A stretch of 9,011 nt of DNA from an uncultured Acetobacter sp. (lineage in GTDB: Bacteria > Pseudomonadota > Alphaproteobacteria > Acetobacterales > Acetobacteraceae). Of this stretch, positions 3,876-9,011 are shown one piece after another. Made by a program: the position numbers and the translations under genes. The DNA is taken from positions 1 to 9,011 of the forward strand of contig NZ_CALLXM010000167.1 of assembly GCF_937875265.1 (NCBI RefSeq), in the 5' to 3' direction. Position 1 is the first letter of the stretch. Each line of letters opens with the position of its first letter. The notes below the pieces were generated by a model. That model saw only the letters and a program-made list of their open reading frames with translations. It ran no database searches and was not told where the DNA came from.

Positions 3876-6545
3876 TCAGACTTTAACGGTTTTACGGGCA
3901 GCCAGCGCGGCCTGTGCGCTTGCCAGGCGTGCAACTGGCACGCGGAAGGGGGAGCAGGACACGTAATCCAGCCCAACTTCTTCAAAGAACGAGATGGAAA
4001 GCGGATCGCCTCCATGTTCCCCACAGATGCCCAGCTTGATATCGGGCTTGGTGGCACGGCCTTTTTCAACACCCATGCGCACCAGAGCGCCGACGCCTTC
4101 CTGATCAATAGAGATGAAGGGGTCCTGCGGGAGCAGGCCTTTTTCAACATATTCAGGCAGGAAGGACCCGGCATCATCACGGGAGAGGCCGAGTGTGGTC
4201 TGTGTCAGGTCATTGGTGCCGAAGGAGAAGAAGTCGGCACTTTCTGCAATTTTATCCGCAGTGATCGCGGCACGGGGTAGTTCGATCATGGTGCCAATGC
4301 GATACTCCAGCTTGGCGTTCTGTTCTTTCAGAACACTGGCAATCACGGCCTCACTGGCTTTACGTACCAGATCCAGCTCGGCTTTGGTGCCAACCAGCGG
4401 GATCATGATTTCCGGGATCACAGCCTTGCTGGTCTCTTTAGAGATGGCCAGAGCGGCTTCCGCAATGGCCCGCACCTGCATGGCATAGATTTCCGGGTAG
4501 CTAATGCCCAGACGGCAACCACGATGCCCCAGCATGGGGTTGGATTCGGAAAGCGCGGAGCGGCGCGCGCGCAGGGCTTCAACGTCCTGCCCCAGAGCTT
4601 TTGCTACGTCTTTCAGCTCAGCTTCCCCATGCGGCAGGAACTCATGCAGCGGCGGGTCCAGCAGACGAATGGTGACGGGCAGTCCGGCCATAATGCGGAA
4701 CAGGGCCGAGAAATCATCCCGCTGGAAGGGCAGCAGCGCGCCAATGGCTTTGGCACGAGCAGCTTTTTCTTCCGTCATGATCATCTGGCGGATATGGCCA
4801 ATACGGTCCGGCCCGAAGAACATATGCTCCGTGCGGCACAGGCCAATGCCTTCCGCGCCAAAGCGGCGGGCGGTCTCTGCATCTTCCGGCGTTTCTGCAT
4901 TGGCGCGCACACCAAGGCGGCGCACGGAATCAGCCCAGCCCATCAGGGTGGAGAAGTCACCGGAGAGGGTCGGGGGAATGGTGGGCACACGGCCCAGATA
5001 GACAGCACCGGTGCCGCCATCCAGCGTCAGCCAGTCACCTGCCTTCAGCGTATGGCCGTTTACCGTCATGGTCTGTGCGCGGTAATCCACCATGATGCTG
5101 CCAGCACCCGCCACGCAGACACGCCCCATGCCACGAGCCACCACAGCGGCGTGGGAGGTCATGCCGCCACGGGTGGTCAGCACACCGCGGGCAGCGTGCA
5201 TGCCGTGCACGTCTTCCGGGGAGGTTTCAATACGAACCAGAATGACGTCTTCGCCCTTGCTGGCGCGGTCTTCCACATCCTCCGCCGAGAACGCGATGAC
5301 GCCGGTTGCAGCACCGGGGGAAGCAGGCAGGCCACGGGCCAGCTGCTTGCGCTCAGCCTTGGGGTCCAGAACCGGGTGCAGGAGCTGGTCCAGAGAAGAG
5401 GGCGGCACGCGTGAGATGGCTTCATCTCGGGTAATCAGGCCTTCCTGCGCCATGTCGATGGCAATGCGCAGCGCTGCGGCTGCTGTCCGTTTGCCGGAGC
5501 GGGTCTGGAGCAGATAGAGCGTGTTGCTCTGCACCGTGAACTCGATGTCCTGCATGTCTTTGTAGTGACGTTCCAGCAGGTCACGCACTTTCAGCATTTC
5601 CTGATAGGCTTCAGGCAGTGCTTTTTCCATCGGGTTCTGGTCAGGCGTTGCGCGCTCAGCCGCCATGGGCTGCGGGGTGCGGATACCCGCCACCACGTCT
5701 TCACCCTGCGCGTTGATCAGATATTCGCCGTAGAACACGTTTTCACCCGTGGACGGGTCACGCGTGAAGCAGACGCCGGTGGCGCAATCTTCACCCATGT
5801 TGCCAAACACCATGGACTGCACGTTTACAGCCGTGCCCCAGCTTGCCGGAATATCATGCAGCTTGCGGTAGGTGTTGGCGCGCGGGTTCATCCAGGAGCC
5901 AAATACGGCACCAATGGCGCCCCACAGCTGGTCCTGTGGTTCTTCTGGGAAGGGGATGCCGGTTTCATTCAGCACAATGTCTTTGTAGCCCTGAAGGACA
6001 ACCTGCCATTCTTCGGCGGTCAGTTCGGTATCATCATCCTTGCCGAGTTCACGCTTGGTTTCTTCCAGCAGATCTTCAAAGCGATGATGAGAGACACCGA
6101 GCACTACGGAGCCATACATCTGGATAAAGCGACGGTAGCTGTCCCATGCAAAGCGGGTGTCACCGGAGGACCGTGCCAGCCCTTCAACCGTCTTGTCGTT
6201 CAGGCCGAGGTTCAGCACTGTGTCCATCATGCCGGGCATGGAAACGCGAGCACCGGAGCGCACGGAAACCAGCAGGGGGGCATCCGCATCGCCAAAGCGC
6301 AGGCCCATGGCCTTTTCCACGCGCGCCATCGCGTCATCCAGCTGAGCTTTCAGGTCAGACGGGTAGTTGCGGCCATTTTCATAAAAGGCGGAGCAGACTT
6401 CAGTGGTAATGGTAAATCCGGGCGGGACCGGCAAGCCGATATTGGACATTTCGGCCAGGTTTGCGCCTTTGCCGCCGAGGAGATTGCGCATTCCGGCGTT
6501 GCCGTCGTTCTGGCCTGCGCCGAAACTGTAGATCCACTTGGTCAT
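3876..6545 (-). CDS. ppdK: Pyruvate, phosphate dikinase
   Basis: 889 residues, full length for PPDK, a cytoplasmic enzyme interconverting pyruvate + ATP + Pi and PEP + AMP + PPi. The N-terminal nucleotide-binding part begins TKWIYSFG and LGGKGANLAEM (residues 23-33), with SVRSGARVSMPGMMDT at 94-109. The central phosphohistidine domain has TTRGGMTSHAAVVARG, with catalytic His465 and regulatory Thr463 both intact. The C-terminal PEP/pyruvate barrel has EGIGLCRTEHMF (565-576), SFGTNDLTQTTLG (774-786) and GICGEHGGDP with catalytic Cys841. It supports PEP formation during growth on C2/C3 compounds, or the reverse. The ATG at 6543-6545 is preferred because family members start this way; GTG at 6555-6557 would add four residues. 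Neither has a convincing ribosome site. Its regulator lies directly downstream. Confidence 0.97.
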   Translation of the reverse strand: MTKWIYSFGAGQNDGNAGMRNLLGGKGANLAEMSNIGLPVPPGFTITTEVCSAFYENGRNYPSDLKAQLDDAMARVEKAMGLRFGDADAPLLVSVRSGARVSMPGMMDTVLNLGLNDKTVEGLARSSGDTRFAWDSYRRFIQMYGSVVLGVSHHRFEDLLEETKRELGKDDDTELTAEEWQVVLQGYKDIVLNETGIPFPEEPQDQLWGAIGAVFGSWMNPRANTYRKLHDIPASWGTAVNVQSMVFGNMGEDCATGVCFTRDPSTGENVFYGEYLINAQGEDVVAGIRTPQPMAAERATPDQNPMEKALPEAYQEMLKVRDLLERHYKDMQDIEFTVQSNTLYLLQTRSGKRTAAAALRIAIDMAQEGLITRDEAISRVPPSSLDQLLHPVLDPKAERKQLARGLPASPGAATGVIAFSAEDVEDRASKGEDVILVRIETSPEDVHGMHAARGVLTTRGGMTSHAAVVARGMGRVCVAGAGSIMVDYRAQTMTVNGHTLKAGDWLTLDGGTGAVYLGRVPTIPPTLSGDFSTLMGWADSVRRLGVRANAETPEDAETARRFGAEGIGLCRTEHMFFGPDRIGHIRQMIMTEEKAARAKAIGALLPFQRDDFSALFRIMAGLPVTIRLLDPPLHEFLPHGEAELKDVAKALGQDVEALRARRSALSESNPMLGHRGCRLGISYPEIYAMQVRAIAEAALAISKETSKAVIPEIMIPLVGTKAELDLVRKASEAVIASVLKEQNAKLEYRIGTMIELPRAAITADKIAESADFFSFGTNDLTQTTLGLSRDDAGSFLPEYVEKGLLPQDPFISIDQEGVGALVRMGVEKGRATKPDIKLGICGEHGGDPLSISFFEEVGLDYVSCSPFRVPVARLASAQAALAARKTVKV

Positions 6546-6638
6546 GTTGCCGTTCACTTCGTTGTTGCGAACGCAGTAGCCTTATTGCCCGTACGAGGGG
6601 GAGGAGAACTGACGGAGAAACAGGCTGGTCTGCGAACG

Positions 6639-6659
6639 AATTTTATTTTTATTTTGTAC
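6639..6659 (-). promoter_or_regulatory. A+T-only tract upstream of ppdK, candidate promoter region
   Basis: Bases 6639-6655 are 17 consecutive A/T in otherwise GC-rich DNA, about 95 bases before the ppdK ATG. On the minus strand the region reads TACAAAATAAAAATAAAATT, which offers TACAAA or TAAAAT as a -10 box, but I find no good -35 partner at normal spacing. It is the most likely promoter area in the 188-base ligA-ppdK gap. No hairpin plus T-run terminating ligA was seen. Confidence 0.3.
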
Positions 6660-6733
6660 GACGAATTCCACCCCTTCGGTACCGGATAGCATGGCGCAGA
6701 TTTTTTCCCCGGGCAACGACTCTTTTTGGATTG

Positions 6734-8842
6734 TCAGGCAGAAAAATCAGTCTCCTTGCCTGCGCAGAATGCATTCCAGCCGACTTCATCTAAAGTGGCG
6801 ATTTTAAGGTCTTCTGCCTTCTTGGCTTTTGACCCTGCTTTTTCACCCAGAATGACCAGATCTGTCTTTTTAGAGACAGAATCAGACACTTTTGCCCCCA
6901 TGCGTTCCGCCATGGCGCGGGCCTCCTGACGAGTCAGGGTATGCAGAGTGCCGGTAAAAACTACCGTCTTGCCTGCCAGTGCGCCACCGGACACGGCTTC
7001 TTCATCCGTAATGGTCAGGGATGCTCTCAGGTCTGCCAGAGTGTCGCGGTTGTGATCTTCCTGCATGAAGGCCACCAGATCATCCGCAATCACACTGCCG
7101 ATACCGGTAATGGAGCCCAGTTCAAGCCGTTCGTCTGACCCGATAACGGCCGCCTTGCGCAGCTGCTCCATCCAGTTTTCATAAGACCCGTAATGCCGGG
7201 CCAGCAGGCGGGCGTTACTGACCCCCACACGCCGAATCCCCAGCGCATAGATAAAGCGGGAAAAAGGAATGGTGCGCCGGGCCTCAATGGCCTGCATGAG
7301 GTTGCGGACAGACTGATCTCCCCAGCCATCGCGTTTCATAATCTCTTCGGCGTGGGTGTGCAGCCGGAAGATATCACCCGGTGTGTGCAGGAGGCCAGAA
7401 TCGTAAAATTCCCGGATGCTCCGGTCGCCCAGGCCATCAATGTCAAACGCCGTGCGGGAGACAAAGTGGATCAGCCGTTCAACAATTTGCGCTGGGCAGG
7501 TCAGGCCGCCAGTGCAACGGCGCACAACTTCGCCTTCCGGCCGTACAGCCAGCGCTCCGCAGGCCGGGCAGTGATCGGGGAAGTGGAAGGGGGCATGCCG
7601 GGCCGGAGCATTGGGGGCAGGGGGCATGACGCACAGGATTTGCGGGATGACATCGCCCGCCCGTTGAATTTGCACCGTGTCACCGGGCCGCACGTCCTTG
7701 CGGGCAATTTCATCTTCATTATGCAGAGTGGCGCGGGTGACGAGCACACCGCCCACATTCACGGGCTCCAGATGCGCAACCGGTGTCAGAGCGCCGGTGC
7801 GGCCCACCTGAATCTCAATGGTTTTCAGGGTTGTTGTGGCCTGTTCTGCCGGGAACTTCCACGCTACGGCCCAGCGTGGCGCACGCCCGGCAAAGCCCAG
7901 CCGTTCCTGTAAGGTCAGGTTGTCAATTTTATAAACAACGCCATCAATGTCGTATGCCAGCGCGGCACGCTCCTGATTGACGGTGTCAAAAAACGCTTCA
8001 GCGCCACTTGCTGCTTCCAAACGCTGAGAGAGCGGGTTGACCGGAAAGCCCCATGCTCGCAGTTGCTCCAGATACTCCCAATGGCTCAGTGTGATTTTCT
8101 CTGAGCAGAAGCCCATGGCGTACGCAAACAGTGAAAGCGGCCGACGTGCCGTAACACGCGTATCCAGCTGGCGGAGGGACCCGGCGGCGGCATTGCGTGG
8201 GTTTGCGAAGGGTTTGCGCCCCAGTTCTTCCTGCGCGGCGTTAAGAGCCAGAAAATGCTCTTTTGAAAGAAAGACCTCTCCCCGAATTTCGATCAGCTCT
8301 GGCGCATTGCCATGCAGGCGTTCGGGCAGATCTTTCAGGGTGCGGAGGTTGGCGGTGACATCCTCCCCCTCAGTTCCATCGCCTCGCGTGGTGCCGCGCA
8401 CAAACTGTCCGTTTTCATAGGTCAGGCTGATGGAAAGCCCGTCGATCTTGGGTTCCGCCACAAAGGCCAGTTTTCCGGCCTCTTCATCACTCAAGCCTAA
8501 AAAACGGGTAGCGCGGCTGATAAAGGTCTCAAACTCAGTCTGATCAAACACGTTATCCAGCGAGAGCATGGGCACCAGATGCCGGTGCTTGCCAAACGCG
8601 CTGTCCGGGGTGGCCCCAACGGTGCGGGCCGCGCTGTGTGCCGGTTCCGCGTCCGGATGCAGGGCCAGAAGCGTGTCATAGCGTTTGCGAAGAGCATCAT
8701 ACTCCGCATCACTCACCTCAGGTGCGTCGTCCGCATAATAGGCAGTATTGTAGCGCCCGATGAGGTCTGCGAGGCGGGCCAGTTCGGCTTTGGCCTGTGT
8801 GGCGTCCAGTGCGGTGGGGTCGGGGAGGTCAGTCATTGTCAT
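6734..8842 (-). CDS. ligA: NAD-dependent DNA ligase
   Basis: 702 residues, full length. It seals nicks using NAD+ in replication and repair. The NMN-binding Ia domain has the Y-x-x-x-YY-x-x-D pattern (Tyr31, Tyr35, Tyr36, Asp38). The adenylation domain has EPKIDG with catalytic Lys132, TRGDGTEGEDVT (152-163), DGVVYK (300-305) and AWKFPAE (327-333). The OB domain is about 335-410. The four-cysteine zinc finger is Cys425, Cys428, Cys443 and Cys449. Helix-hairpin-helix repeats span about 465-600. A C-terminal BRCT domain (619-702) has AGKTVVFTGTL and Trp689. All key residues are present. The ATG at 8840-8842 or the one at 8834-8836 could be the start. Both overlap the end of recN (stop 8829-8831), so translation is probably coupled. 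No strong ribosome site is visible. Confidence 0.98.
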   Translation of the reverse strand: MTMTDLPDPTALDATQAKAELARLADLIGRYNTAYYADDAPEVSDAEYDALRKRYDTLLALHPDAEPAHSAARTVGATPDSAFGKHRHLVPMLSLDNVFDQTEFETFISRATRFLGLSDEEAGKLAFVAEPKIDGLSISLTYENGQFVRGTTRGDGTEGEDVTANLRTLKDLPERLHGNAPELIEIRGEVFLSKEHFLALNAAQEELGRKPFANPRNAAAGSLRQLDTRVTARRPLSLFAYAMGFCSEKITLSHWEYLEQLRAWGFPVNPLSQRLEAASGAEAFFDTVNQERAALAYDIDGVVYKIDNLTLQERLGFAGRAPRWAVAWKFPAEQATTTLKTIEIQVGRTGALTPVAHLEPVNVGGVLVTRATLHNEDEIARKDVRPGDTVQIQRAGDVIPQILCVMPPAPNAPARHAPFHFPDHCPACGALAVRPEGEVVRRCTGGLTCPAQIVERLIHFVSRTAFDIDGLGDRSIREFYDSGLLHTPGDIFRLHTHAEEIMKRDGWGDQSVRNLMQAIEARRTIPFSRFIYALGIRRVGVSNARLLARHYGSYENWMEQLRKAAVIGSDERLELGSITGIGSVIADDLVAFMQEDHNRDTLADLRASLTITDEEAVSGGALAGKTVVFTGTLHTLTRQEARAMAERMGAKVSDSVSKKTDLVILGEKAGSKAKKAEDLKIATLDEVGWNAFCAGKETDFSA

Positions 8843-9011
8843 GGTTCAGCAGGCTCGCAGCGGCGGCGCGGGCGGCATCGGTAATGACATCCCCAGCCAG
8901 CATGCGGGCAATTTCTTCCTGTCGTTCGGCGTGGCTAAGGGGGGCTGCGTGGGTGGCAGTCTGCCCGTCGCGCACAATCTTGCCAATGCGTAAATGCGCA
9001 TCAGCACTGGC
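8829..9011 (-). CDS. recN: DNA repair protein RecN, C-terminal 60 residues (runs off the right edge)
   Basis: The last 60 codons and stop of an SMC-like ATPase of double-strand break repair. The visible residues include VRDGQTATHAAPLSHAERQE and EIARMLAGDVITDAARAAAA, ending LLNHDND. The x-G-x-T-x-T...L...R..EIARMLAG...T..A...A..LL pattern is the usual RecN C-terminus, after the Walker B region. The ATPase motifs lie outside the window, so only the tail supports the call. The stop TGA at 8829-8831 lies inside the first codons of ligA, a 14-base overlap (8 bases if ligA starts at 8836). recN upstream of ligA is an arrangement I recall from other Alphaproteobacteria. Confidence 0.88.
   Translation of the reverse strand, partial: ASADAHLRIGKIVRDGQTATHAAPLSHAERQEEIARMLAGDVITDAARAAAASLLNHDND

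Noticed and set aside
6597..6605. GGGGGAGGA, a ribosome-site-like sequence on the plus strand in the ligA-ppdK gap
   Set aside because: No ATG, GTG or TTG with a credible frame follows at suitable spacing. Both neighbouring genes are on the minus strand.
5565..6689. 374-residue plus-strand frame
   Set aside because: It lies opposite ppdK, whose motifs are unmistakable. The frame is His/Gly/Val-rich in the way expected of an antisense shadow of a GC-rich gene.

Overview
This window looks like ordinary chromosome from an acetic acid bacterium or close relative (Alphaproteobacteria, Acetobacteraceae). That placement is an inference from three things: moderately high GC, a class II DAHP synthase, and a pyruvate phosphate dikinase (PPDK) next to its own DUF299 regulator. 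I see no phage genes, insertion sequences, tRNA or rRNA genes, or CRISPR arrays. Genus cannot be fixed from this sequence.

Layout. Left edge: the first 59 codons of a class II DAHP synthase on the minus strand, running off the window. Positions 180-583 are a 404-base non-coding stretch with two kinds of inverted repeat and a candidate promoter for the DAHP synthase. Next is a small exported protein of unknown function (584-973, plus). It converges through a GC-rich hairpin on an IMPACT/YigZ-family gene (1022-1633, minus). Divergent from that is a protein with the fold of OHCU (urate pathway) decarboxylase (1869-2405, plus), in which the residues I recall as catalytic are replaced. A second small exported protein follows (2578-2955, plus).

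Right two thirds: all minus strand, transcribed right to left. The 3' end of recN (8829-9011) overlaps the start of ligA, the NAD-dependent DNA ligase (6734-8842). After a 188-base gap comes ppdK (3876-6545). Then a 53-base gap filled largely by a strong hairpin leads into the DUF299 kinase/phosphorylase that should switch PPDK on and off (2995-3822).

How the genes fit together. PPDK interconverts pyruvate and phosphoenolpyruvate (PEP), and its regulator acts on a threonine two residues before the catalytic histidine; that motif is intact here. PEP is also a substrate of the DAHP synthase at the left edge, so both ends of the PEP-to-aromatics step lie within 6 kb, though nothing shows they are co-regulated. 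recN and ligA form a DNA repair pair, probably translationally coupled. The most unusual item is the OHCU-decarboxylase-like protein, which is probably not an OHCU decarboxylase. I did not find a convincing new multi-gene system.
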